Shown here piece after piece: positions 8,292 through 16,409 of a stretch of DNA of 64,000 nt. Source of the stretch: Pseudomonadota bacterium (GTDB lineage: Bacteria > Desulfobacterota > Binatia > Binatales > Binataceae); assembly GCA_021324455.1 (NCBI GenBank), contig JAJPJA010000147.1:1-64000 (forward strand). Reading direction: 5' to 3'. The notes beneath the pieces are model-generated. The model searched no databases. It was given only the letters and a program-made list of their open reading frames with translations, and had not been told where the DNA came from. A program made the translations under genes and the position numbers. Numbering within the stretch: position 1 is the stretch's first letter; each line of letters starts with the position of its first letter.

Positions 8292-8705
8292 ATGCCCAAA
8301 CAGTCCCCGATACCCGATGAGTTGGACAAGCCCTTTTACGACGCTTGCAACGAGGAGCGGCTGGTAATTCAGTATTGCACCAGTTGCCGGAGGTATCAGT
8401 TCCCGCCGCGCCCAGGGTGTACCCGCTGCGGGAACAACGCCTCGGTGCAGTGGCGCCAGCTAAGCGGCCGCGGCCGGATCGTCAGCCGTGTCGTGGTGCA
8501 TGACACCCCGACCTCTTCGCTGATCCCGGAGCAACCCTTCAACGTCGCGGCCATCGCGCTGGATGAAGAGCCCGACATAATCATGTTGTCTCATCTTCCC
8601 GGGACTCCGGTGGACCAGGTACCGATCGGGGCTGCGGTCGAAGTGATCTTTGAGACGACCCCCGCGACGGGCCAGAAGGTGCCCGAATGGCGGGTGGCAG
8701 GCTAG
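8292..8705 (+). CDS. Zn-ribbon/OB-fold DUF35 protein, thiolase partner
   Basis: This 137-residue protein begins MPKQSPIPDELDKPFYDACN. It has an N-terminal rubredoxin-like zinc ribbon, CTSC and then CTRCG about 13 residues later, followed by an OB-fold (GRGRIVSRVVVHD). DUF35 proteins bind acyl-CoA and pair with thiolase-like proteins; in steroid catabolism Ltp2 and a DUF35 domain form a side-chain aldolase. The start is set by AGGAGAGAT just upstream, although the frame stays open earlier. The thiolase-like gene follows 44 bp later, which supports a two-subunit enzyme. Confidence 0.88.
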   Translation: MPKQSPIPDELDKPFYDACNEERLVIQYCTSCRRYQFPPRPGCTRCGNNASVQWRQLSGRGRIVSRVVVHDTPTSSLIPEQPFNVAAIALDEEPDIIMLSHLPGTPVDQVPIGAAVEVIFETTPATGQKVPEWRVAG

Positions 8706-8749
8706 ACCCCAAGGGCGACAGGACGGAAACGCGAAGCAGGAGGTTGACT

Positions 8750-10078
8750 ATGCCGCATCCGGGAGTTCCTCACAGTTGGTTCCGAAATAAAGATGGTTTG
8801 GGGCTGTGGGAGGGCCGAGGCAAGGTCGTAGCTACCGGCGTCGGAACGTCACCCACCGCGCGGCGCTGGGACGAAAAGCCCGAGACCAGCATGGGTGCGT
8901 TGACCATCATCGCGATTCGCAAGGCTATCGCGGACGCCGGGATTTCGCCCGACGAGATCGACGGGCTGGTTCTGACCCCCGAATCCACCACCGGGGTTTC
9001 CAACGATCCGAAAACCCCTCCGCCTCCGGGCTGGGAGAAGCACTTCAAAATGGCGTCCTTCCCTCAGGCCGGCATCACCCGGGGAGACATCGACTGGCTG
9101 CTCTTGAACACGCCGGAGCTGAAGAACGTGAAGTTCATGATGAACGGCGCCATGTGTATGTCGGTGTCTTTTGTCGCCGCGGCGGAGGCGGTGGCGCGCG
9201 GGCTCACTCAGACCTGCCTGGTGGTTCGAGGCTGGCACAACCTGGCCGGCCGCTACTATGTGGGAGTCGGGGCGAGCGCGCTAAACACGGCTTCCGGTCC
9301 GTTCAAGTACAGCAGCATCTGGGGCCTGCCGGCCTGCGGCACCACGGCGATGGTCTTCGAGGAGTACTGCCGCAAGTACGGCAAGAGCCACGATCAGATG
9401 GCCAACTTCGTGGTGACCCAGCGGCGCAACGGCCTGATGAATCCGGACGGGTTCTACAGCCAGCATCGGCCGGAAATGATCACGGTGGAGGACTACCTGA
9501 CGGCGCGATGGATCGCCAAGCCGGCCAACATCTACGACAACGACCTGCCGATCATGGCCGCCCTGGCCGTGGTCTTCACCACTCCGGAGCGGGCCAAAAA
9601 CCACAAGCAGAAGCCGGTTTACATCCTGAGCCATGGGCAAACGCGGCCGGAAATGATGGGCGTCACGCCCACGCTGGAGAAGTGGGAGCAGGCCACCGAT
9701 CGCATGGGGCGGATTCTCTACGAAGGGTCGGGCGTTGGTCCCGACGATCTGTCCTTCGAAAACATGTACGACGGCTTCACCCTGTTCCACCAGTTCCACT
9801 TGGAGGGGCTGCGGTACGCTGCCCGTGGAGAGAAGCGCGGCTATGCTCTGGACCTCTACGAGACCGACATCAGCATCGAGGGGCCGAATCCGGTTTCGCC
9901 CAGCGGCGGCAACAACGGCAACGGACGCACCCGCTGGTGGAACCATCGGGACACCATCCTGCAGTTGCAGGGGCGATCGCCCTCCCAGATCAGGAAAAAG
10001 GCTGAGATTGGCGTCTCCGGTGCTCCGATGCCCGACATATGCGACGCGCTGATTTGGAGCGCCACTCCCCCGGTTTAG
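8750..10078 (+). CDS. Thiolase-like protein (Ltp/SCP2-type), DUF35 partner
   Basis: This 442-residue protein has the thiolase fold. An early segment matches AIRKAIADAGISPDEIDGLV, a nucleophile-position cysteine lies in GAMCMSVSFVAAAEAVARG, and an NPVSPSGGNNGNGRTRW segment stands where classical thiolases have their conserved asparagine-glycine loop. The C-terminal CxG active-site motif of true thiolases is not seen, so a retro-aldolase or condensing role like Ltp2-DUF35 is more likely than beta-ketothiolysis. The start follows AGGAGGTTGACT. With the DUF35 gene it forms a two-gene unit. The substrate is unknown. Confidence 0.82.
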   Translation: MPHPGVPHSWFRNKDGLGLWEGRGKVVATGVGTSPTARRWDEKPETSMGALTIIAIRKAIADAGISPDEIDGLVLTPESTTGVSNDPKTPPPPGWEKHFKMASFPQAGITRGDIDWLLLNTPELKNVKFMMNGAMCMSVSFVAAAEAVARGLTQTCLVVRGWHNLAGRYYVGVGASALNTASGPFKYSSIWGLPACGTTAMVFEEYCRKYGKSHDQMANFVVTQRRNGLMNPDGFYSQHRPEMITVEDYLTARWIAKPANIYDNDLPIMAALAVVFTTPERAKNHKQKPVYILSHGQTRPEMMGVTPTLEKWEQATDRMGRILYEGSGVGPDDLSFENMYDGFTLFHQFHLEGLRYAARGEKRGYALDLYETDISIEGPNPVSPSGGNNGNGRTRWWNHRDTILQLQGRSPSQIRKKAEIGVSGAPMPDICDALIWSATPPV

Positions 10079-10111
10079 GTCGCGGTCTGGCCAGTATCGC
10101 AGCGGTCAGCC

Positions 10112-10138
10112 TTGACGGGTAACCGGGGACGTTAATAC
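10112..10138 (+). promoter_or_regulatory. Candidate sigma70-type promoter
   Basis: TTGACG and TAATAC are separated by 15 bp in the gap upstream of the small HAD gene. The short spacer makes this weak. No other promoter-like pair is seen in the 223-bp gap. Confidence 0.25.
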
Positions 10139-10301
10139 TAGGGAGACAGCGCTATACCGTCGCCCGGGAGGCGGTTGCAGCCGCGGCAACCGGTGGTATC
10201 CGGAGTTTAATCCGTTTGTCCAGGGCGACAACGATTGCGCAGCGCATCACCGGCTGCTTCTGAATCCGTGTGGGCGCTGGACAAGTGGGAGGAGACGAAA
10301 G

Positions 10302-10661
10302 TTGATTTACCTGCTCAGCTTCGACATCGACGGCACCATGGAATTCGGCGACCCGGCCGGCGGTGTGACTGTGGAAATGGTGCGAAGAGCCAAGGAGTTG
10401 GGGTTTATCGTCGGCAGTTGCTCCGACCGGTTCCCCTCATGGCAGAAGAAGGCATGGGATAGTTACGGTGTCGCGGTCGATTTCTGGGTGCCCAAGCACA
10501 TGCTGCTGGACGTGAAGACCCGTTTTCAGGCCGACCGCTACGTTCACATCGGCGACCGCGACATCGATCGCCAGCTCGCCGAAAAAGTAGGATTCCATTT
10601 CTGGTGGGACCACGAAGCCGTTGCCGAGCCCTGGCTGGCCTGGCTGACTGACCAGCGCTGA
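10302..10661 (+). CDS. Small HAD-like hydrolase
   Basis: This 119-residue protein starts at a TTG preceded by GGGAGGAG. It has HAD motif I as FDIDGTMEF near the N-terminus and a motif IV-like HIGDRDIDRQLAEK near residue 85, with no cap domain. It is shorter than most HAD phosphatases, so it may be a minimal phosphatase or a non-catalytic relative. It precedes the metallophosphoesterase-like gene by 16 bp, so the two are probably co-transcribed. Confidence 0.7.
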   Translation: MIYLLSFDIDGTMEFGDPAGGVTVEMVRRAKELGFIVGSCSDRFPSWQKKAWDSYGVAVDFWVPKHMLLDVKTRFQADRYVHIGDRDIDRQLAEKVGFHFWWDHEAVAEPWLAWLTDQR

Positions 10662-10677
10662 GCAGGCTCGACGCCGC

Positions 10678-11238
10678 ATGAAGATTGGCCTGATCTCCGA
10701 CACCCACATTCCCTCGATGGGTGCGCAACCGCCATCCCAGGTGGTGCGGGCGTTTGAGGGGGTCGATCTGATCCTCCACGCCGGGCATGTTGAAATCCCC
10801 TCCTGCATACAGTGGCTGGAGCGCATCGCGCCGGTTACGGCAACGACATCGTGGCTGGTCGGTACGGGCGAGGCTCTCCCCAGGGTGAACACGATCAAGG
10901 TGGTGGAAGCGGAGAACCATACCATCGGCATGTGCCACGAGTTGATCCTGAAGAGCCTGGGCGACGACGTCATCCCGGGCGCGATCGGGAGGGCATTCCC
11001 GCCTGGAGAGTCGCTGCCCGACGCGCTGGAGAGCATCTTCGGCAAGCCGGTGGACATAGTGGTTTTCGGCTACACCCACGAGGCGATGGTGGAAACTCAC
11101 CAGGGGGTGCTGTTCGTCAATCCCGGCAGCCCCAGCCTGGTCAAACAGAACATAAGGCTCGGCACCGTAGCCGTTCTGGAGATAACGCCAGAGAGCAGGG
11201 CCGCCCGCATAATTGACCTGTCCACACTGGACGCGTGA
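10678..11238 (+). CDS. YfcE/MJ0936-type metallophosphoesterase with altered metal site
   Basis: This 186-residue protein follows the fold of small calcineurin-like phosphodiesterases: KIGLISDTH at the start, ILHAGH where the family has ILHAGD, and FGYTHEAMVE where the family has GHTH, then VNPGSPS. The Asp of GD is His, the GNxD motif is absent (the region reads SWLVGTGEALP), and the first His of GHTH is Tyr. Several dimetal ligands are therefore changed and activity is doubtful. The first ligands, Asp8 and His10, are kept. It sits just after the small HAD gene. Confidence 0.8.
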   Translation: MKIGLISDTHIPSMGAQPPSQVVRAFEGVDLILHAGHVEIPSCIQWLERIAPVTATTSWLVGTGEALPRVNTIKVVEAENHTIGMCHELILKSLGDDVIPGAIGRAFPPGESLPDALESIFGKPVDIVVFGYTHEAMVETHQGVLFVNPGSPSLVKQNIRLGTVAVLEITPESRAARIIDLSTLDA

Positions 11239-11254
11239 GCGTATTCGTTCGCAT

Positions 11255-11277
11255 CCCCGCGATACAGGGCGGGGTTT
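11255..11277 (+). terminator. Weak candidate intrinsic terminator
   Basis: CCCCGC and GCGGGG flank an 8-nt loop and are followed by only three T residues, 17 bp after the metallophosphoesterase stop. The stem is stable but the T-run is short. The rest of the gap up to the next gene shows nothing. Confidence 0.3.
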
Positions 11278-11465
11278 CCCAGGTGCGGCGCGTCAAGGCG
11301 GCGCTGCTGCGCAGGACCTTTCAGTCCCCGCTTATGTGACAAGCCTGCTCGACCGCGCGCTGCCTGATGGCGGCCTGTTTGCCTGCGAGGCGGCAGACGC
11401 TCCAACGGCCTGTTCGCTGGAGCGCTCCCCTCGCCTGCCGCAGTTGAACCGGCGCGCCGATACCG

Positions 11466-12794
11466 CTACTGCAAAATGCGATCGAGGCCGCCCGGAGAAC
11501 TGAGCACCGCGACATCGCGGTAATGCGCCGGCACGTCCTCATCGATGGTCGAACGAGTCGCCCATCCGATGGTGGTGTGCACGTTCTGGTAATCGATCAT
11601 CTGCGGCGCGGAATAGCCGTCCAGAAAGAGGAACGGACGGCCGTGGAACATAAGCGGAGCGTACTTGTTCCAACCCATCTTCCACAGTTTGCCCTCGTTA
11701 TCATACTCGTCGATCATCATCGGCACCCAGGTCTCCCGGTCGACATAAAATACCCGATGGGAAAAGCAGTACGGACCCATCGCCGGCATCCACTCCAGGT
11801 CGATTAGATCCATGATGCGGGGTTCGAAGTGCCCGGTTCCGGCCTTCGGCCATCCCGGAAAAGCGCCCGCTGACGGATCCGCGATTCCGACATAGGAGGC
11901 CGCTTTGAAGGCTTTGTCCGGGTCCTGGATGTTGACCAGCAGCTTCTTTTCGCCCAGGAAGTTGACCTTGAAGTAGGGCGGGTTCCACGCGTTATCGTCC
12001 TGCACCCAATCGGTGCCTAATATCGGCGAGCACCGTGCGGCGCTCGACAACCGCAGCGACCGGCGCAAGGAGGGCAGAAACACGTAGGTCTCCGGCAGCC
12101 GGGTGGGGTCGTCGGGCTGCGATTGCAGTTGAGTGGTGTATTTCGACTGTTCCGGCTCGATAACCATGAAACGCGAAACATAGAACATGCCGCCGGCGTA
12201 CGGGACGCTGGTGCCCATATTCGGTTCGCTCAGATGCGAGAGCTGGAAGAAGCTGTCATCACTGGTGTTTTGAGTGCGATTACCGTACCGGTCCACAAGC
12301 CAGCCGTCGGAATTCGAATGCATATTGAATGGGCGCAGGGGCGTCCAGGCATTATACATGATTTCAACCCCCTCATTGGGACCGGAGGGGTTGGGAAACG
12401 GCGGTCCAGCCACCCAGTTGTGCATGATGTATCCGCCCTGGGGAGTGCGTTCAAGGCGGGTCTGTCCGCCGTATTTTTCGCCGTCCTCCTTCCACTTGGG
12501 GGGCATTTCAAAATGGGTCGTGGGAGTCACAACGATCGTGTACTCCGGATCCGCCGTGACATGGAACGGATAAGCTCCGCTCAGCGCGGCCCACAACCCG
12601 ATCGGCAGAGAGGTTTTGTAAGATTGCCAGTTCGCCAAGGTTATCCGCGTTCCGGGCGGTACGCCGCCCGCCGCATTGGCATCGGCCAGTCCGCGATAAT
12701 TCTGTTCGTTCCAGACAATCTGCGCGCTGCTGACAGGCGCGCTCAGAACCACGCAAAGCAGCGCCAGAGACGCCACCGCAATTGACGTTTTCAT
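11466..12794 (-). CDS. DUF1329 exported protein
   Basis: This 442-residue protein has a clear signal peptide (MKTSIAVASLALLCVVLS and on to SSAQ). The DUF1329 domain fills the rest, with the block TYVFLPSLRRSLRLSSAARC followed by SPILGTDWVQDDN, and it ends RILQ. The start is preceded by GGGAG. DUF1329 proteins are envelope proteins of unknown biochemical role, often near genes for hydrophobic-compound degradation. It lies directly downstream of a second DUF1329 gene in tandem, which suggests duplication followed by divergence. Confidence 0.88.
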   Translation of the reverse strand: MKTSIAVASLALLCVVLSAPVSSAQIVWNEQNYRGLADANAAGGVPPGTRITLANWQSYKTSLPIGLWAALSGAYPFHVTADPEYTIVVTPTTHFEMPPKWKEDGEKYGGQTRLERTPQGGYIMHNWVAGPPFPNPSGPNEGVEIMYNAWTPLRPFNMHSNSDGWLVDRYGNRTQNTSDDSFFQLSHLSEPNMGTSVPYAGGMFYVSRFMVIEPEQSKYTTQLQSQPDDPTRLPETYVFLPSLRRSLRLSSAARCSPILGTDWVQDDNAWNPPYFKVNFLGEKKLLVNIQDPDKAFKAASYVGIADPSAGAFPGWPKAGTGHFEPRIMDLIDLEWMPAMGPYCFSHRVFYVDRETWVPMMIDEYDNEGKLWKMGWNKYAPLMFHGRPFLFLDGYSAPQMIDYQNVHTTIGWATRSTIDEDVPAHYRDVAVLSSPGGLDRILQ

Positions 12795-12867
12795 AGATAA
12801 ACTCCCGCCGAGTTTACTGCCGGAACTGTGTGCACGTCCGTGCCGGAAGAACATTTTTCTGCATTAG

Positions 12868-14193
12868 CTATTGCATCACCTGATCCATTCCGCCGGGCGT
12901 GCCCCACCGGTTGTAGTCGTCGTACGCTCCGGCGTTGCCATTTATCTGTCCACCGCTCTGTATATCGAACGTAAGATGGTTGTTTTGCACGTCCCAGAAG
13001 ATGTAATCGCCGTCGCCCGGGCCTCCCGCGCCGGTAGCCACGTCGCCGTTGGTCCCGGGAAGCGGCATGGGCCGATAGATGGACGGCCCGGTCTTCCACA
13101 GGAGCAGGCCGGCATCGTACAGGTCCATCCAGATAGGCTGCCATGTCTCGCGGTCGATGTAGGCCATCCGGCTGCCGTAACAGTAGCCCCCCGCCATCGA
13201 CGGCACGCGGCGGATGTCCAGAACGGCGACCGGACGCACCTGCCAGGTAACGGCCCGCGGGCCGGGAAAGTACAAGGGCTTGTAGTAATTGTTTTTATTG
13301 GTATAGCCCGGTTCCGGATAACCGACCAAAATGTTCTTGTAGCCCAGGAAGCGCGATTGGAAGATCGGCGGCTGCAGGTTCATCGAACGTTCGTCGTCCT
13401 GCGTATAGTCGCTGCCGACCAGGGGTGAGCAGCGCGCCGCGGTCGTAAGACGCAGCGAACGCCGCAGCGAGGGCAGGAATACGTAGGATTCGGGCAGGTC
13501 GCCCGGATTGTCGTGGAAGATCTGCAGCGAGTTCACGTACTTGGACTGTTCGGGCTCCATGATGACGTTGTTCTGGGTCAGGAAGACGTCGCCGGTACCG
13601 GATATGTCGATAGGTTTGCCAGGGTCGCTGAGGTGCTTGACCTTGAAGTTTACCTCGCGCACCTCATTGACGTATTTGTTGCCGAACTTGTCCATCGTGA
13701 AACCAAGCTTGGCGTAAGTGGTGATCACGTAGGGAATATAGGCGTAATACTCGTTGTACATTATCTCTACGCCGGCCAGCGGACCGCTTGGCTTTGGAAA
13801 CGGCGCACCCGCGACGTAGCCCTTGATGTCGTAGCCGCCGTCTGAATTTTTAGTCAGGCTGACCTGGCTCGCGTACTTTTCGGTATCTTCCTGGTATTGT
13901 CTGGGCAGCGGCGTCGGCGTGGTTGGCCCGACCACCATGACCGCGTTCTGAGGCAGATGCCAGTAGAACGCTCCCGCCCAGAGCCCCTGCAGGCCAACCG
14001 GCATGAAGTCCTTGTACTGCTGCCAGTTCTGAGCCGTGATTCGCGTTCCCGGCGCAATCGTCCGGTGTGAATCCGCGGGGACGAGGCGGTCGTAGCCCTG
14101 CTCGCTCCATTTCAGTTGCGCCGCCGATATGCCCGGCAAGGAAAGCCAGAGCACTGCGGCCGCGGCTATGGAAATTATCTTTTTCAAGTTCAT
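12868..14193 (-). CDS. DUF1329 exported protein
   Basis: This 441-residue protein begins MNLKKIISIAAAAVLWLS, with a signal peptide ending near SAAQ, then a full DUF1329 domain. It has the same FLPSLRRSLRL block as its neighbours, followed by TTAARCSPLVGSDYTQDDE, and ends DQVMQ. GGAGAA precedes the chosen ATG; the frame is open upstream, but without a signal. It is first of a tandem pair, with a gap of 73 bp to the next DUF1329 gene. Confidence 0.88.
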   Translation of the reverse strand: MNLKKIISIAAAAVLWLSLPGISAAQLKWSEQGYDRLVPADSHRTIAPGTRITAQNWQQYKDFMPVGLQGLWAGAFYWHLPQNAVMVVGPTTPTPLPRQYQEDTEKYASQVSLTKNSDGGYDIKGYVAGAPFPKPSGPLAGVEIMYNEYYAYIPYVITTYAKLGFTMDKFGNKYVNEVREVNFKVKHLSDPGKPIDISGTGDVFLTQNNVIMEPEQSKYVNSLQIFHDNPGDLPESYVFLPSLRRSLRLTTAARCSPLVGSDYTQDDERSMNLQPPIFQSRFLGYKNILVGYPEPGYTNKNNYYKPLYFPGPRAVTWQVRPVAVLDIRRVPSMAGGYCYGSRMAYIDRETWQPIWMDLYDAGLLLWKTGPSIYRPMPLPGTNGDVATGAGGPGDGDYIFWDVQNNHLTFDIQSGGQINGNAGAYDDYNRWGTPGGMDQVMQ

Positions 14194-14300
14194 ACCCGGT
14201 TCTCCGCAAGTTTGGTTTCGGATGAAAAATGGATTCCACGGCCGGTGCCGCAGCAACCCCAAACAGCAGGACTATGAAGGAAGGCGCCGGCCGGACTGGC

Positions 14301-14669
14301 TTAAAGGGAAGTGACCGCCGCAGAGCAGTTATCGTCCGCGGCCGGCGAGGGAGACGTACGGCGATGCATCAGCGCCGCCCGCAGCGAAAATGGTTCCAAG
14401 CCGCGATCGCGCAGGGGCACGCACATGGCCGCGGAAGCCGAGACGGGGTTGACCTCGCTCGCGGTGAAATCGGCCAGCGGCCGGAGGTCGGGAACGGCGC
14501 CGCCCACCTCCTCCACCACGTGGCGGGTGAGTTTAAAGCAGTCGGCCGCTAGCGCACGGCGCGGATTGAAGCTGACCGCGGCCAACGGCCGTACGAACTG
14601 CGCAAATGTCAAGATGAGAAAGCACGTCAAGAGAAGGGACGCGGCAGGCGATTTCACGCGTCTTTTCAT
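14301..14669 (-). CDS. Hypothetical secreted protein (uncertain)
   Basis: This 122-residue frame begins MKRRVKSPAASLLLTCFLIL, a plausible signal peptide ending near AAVS. The remainder contains ADCFKLTRHVVEEVGGAV and two further cysteines. I do not recognise the family. The opposite strand is also open here, so it may be a spurious frame. The signal-like N-terminus is the only positive evidence. Confidence 0.35.
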   Translation of the reverse strand: MKRRVKSPAASLLLTCFLILTFAQFVRPLAAVSFNPRRALAADCFKLTRHVVEEVGGAVPDLRPLADFTASEVNPVSASAAMCVPLRDRGLEPFSLRAALMHRRTSPSPAADDNCSAAVTSL

Positions 14670-14892
14670 GTGCCGACGCCGAAACCTGGTCCACCCGGGA
14701 TGGACTGCCTCTAAATATGTCACAGATGCGAAATGCAGGCAATCTTTTTTTTCTCTGAGCCCGCCGATTCGAGACCAGGGCGGCGGCGGAAACAAGCCGG
14801 GATGACCCGATAGGCCGCCGCCAGCATCGCGTTGCTTTCTCTCAAGCGGCCCGCCGAATCTGGCCGCAAACCGTTCAGGCCGCGGTTGCGTG

Positions 14893-14922
14893 CTTTTTCT
14901 AATCAACAATGTTGTGTTATAG
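14893..14922 (+). promoter_or_regulatory. Palindromic promoter/operator module, copy A
   Basis: A T-run (CTTTTTC) is followed by the palindrome CAACAATGTTG and then TGTTATAG, a -10-like hexamer. The T-run lies about 17 bp before that hexamer. Two further copies near 38.7 and 44.5 kb share the same layout. It stands about 180 bp upstream of a MaoC-like dehydratase on the same strand, in an otherwise empty gap of about 420 bp. A repressor bound between -35 and -10 would control that gene. Confidence 0.55.
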
Positions 14923-15090
14923 CTGCAGACTGCAAACCATTGACACAGGGTGGACGAGGCCCCCTGGGCCTCGGAACCGGACGCCGGCTGACGCATCGGA
15001 GCGGCCGTTATCCGCGTCTGACAGGGGCGGATTGCCATTGAGGCGGAGCCGTGATTTTGTCATTCAGCCACAACGGAGGACGAGACCGAG

Positions 15091-16272
15091 ATGGCAGACA
15101 AGGTTGACCAGATAAACATGGAACCGCTGGACACCACGGAAACCGACAAATGGGTTGGCGTACCGCTGGGCGGCGGGCAGTTGAAGGAGCCGATCACGGT
15201 CACCGACATCCGGCGCTGGGCGCAGGGCATGCAGAACCCCAACCCGCTCTATTACGACGAGAAGTATGCGGCTGAAAGCGCCGTCGGCGAAATCATCGCC
15301 CCGCAATCCTTCACGGTCAACTGTACCGTCGGGCATGGTGCGGTGCCCGCAATCCAGGGCTATATTCCGGGCACGCACATGCTGTTTGGCGGCGACGAAT
15401 GGTGGTTCTACGGTCCGCGCATCCGCCCCGGCGACCGGATCCGTTCGGATCGGATGCTGTTCGATTATCGCGTCACGCACACCAAGTTCGCCGGGCCAAC
15501 GATGTTCTCGCGCGGCGATACTACCTACATCAACCAGCACGGCGAGGTAATCGCCAAAGGGCGCTCCACCTCGATCCGCTATCGCGCCGAAAACGCGCGC
15601 GCGATGGACTCCTTCGCCGAACAGCGTAAGCCGCCCCAGTGGACCATCGAAGACCTCGACAATATCGAGGCGCAGAAGTTCGAATACTACAAGACCTTCC
15701 AGAACCACATGATCCGCTACTTCAACGACGTGAGGGAGGGCGAAGAGCTGGCGGTGCGGCCCATTGGTCCGCATACCCTCCAGACCTTCACCAGCGAATG
15801 GCGCGCTTACATCTTCACCGTCTGGGGCACCGACGAACCCGACAATCTGCCTAATACATCCATGGAAGCCGGATGGCTGCCGGAAATGTCGCGCGACGCG
15901 GACCGAGCCAGAATCGATCCCACCTACGCCGACGGACTTTACTATGGCCCCTCGCGCGGACACGTGCATGAACGATACGCGCAACTGATTGGCGTGCCGC
16001 GCGGCTACGGCTACGGCGCCACCATGGGCGCCTGGGTGCTGGATTACCTCAGCAACTGGGGCGGCGAACTCGGCTTCGTGGTGCATTGCAACGCGCGCTA
16101 CATCGGCCCCGCTTTCGTCGGCGACGCCACCTTCCTGACTGGCCGCGTCACGAAGAAAGAAGAGAACCCGCGCACCCGAAGCGGTATCGTCACGGTCGAT
16201 TTCGAGATGAAAAACCAGGGCGGGATGCTGATGGCGAAGGGTCCGGCGGAGATCAGGCTGCCGTTGAAATAA
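15091..16272 (+). CDS. Two-domain MaoC-like dehydratase (paralogue 1)
   Basis: This 393-residue protein has two hot-dog domains. The N-terminal FAS1-like dehydratase half contains DIRRWAQGMQNPNPLYYDE and the C-terminal MaoC-like half contains PSRGHVHERYAQ. Such proteins hydrate enoyl-CoA or dehydrate hydroxyacyl-CoA. The block MLFGGDEWWFYGPRIRPGDR is nearly identical in the other paralogues at 25.5 and 38.9 kb. The start follows GGAGGACGAGACCGAG. It stands alone between the operator module and a P450 gene. The native substrate is unknown. Confidence 0.85.
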   Translation: MADKVDQINMEPLDTTETDKWVGVPLGGGQLKEPITVTDIRRWAQGMQNPNPLYYDEKYAAESAVGEIIAPQSFTVNCTVGHGAVPAIQGYIPGTHMLFGGDEWWFYGPRIRPGDRIRSDRMLFDYRVTHTKFAGPTMFSRGDTTYINQHGEVIAKGRSTSIRYRAENARAMDSFAEQRKPPQWTIEDLDNIEAQKFEYYKTFQNHMIRYFNDVREGEELAVRPIGPHTLQTFTSEWRAYIFTVWGTDEPDNLPNTSMEAGWLPEMSRDADRARIDPTYADGLYYGPSRGHVHERYAQLIGVPRGYGYGATMGAWVLDYLSNWGGELGFVVHCNARYIGPAFVGDATFLTGRVTKKEENPRTRSGIVTVDFEMKNQGGMLMAKGPAEIRLPLK

Positions 16273-16409
16273 CCGAAGCCGCGCTCCCGCGCGCAAGCGT
16301 CGCTTAGCCCAACGGTGCGCGGCCGATCCGGACGGCGTCGATCGCCGGGTGCGCGTGCGCCTTCAACCCGGGCTCAGGACCGCAGCCATTATCAGCGCGA
16401 GGAGATTAG

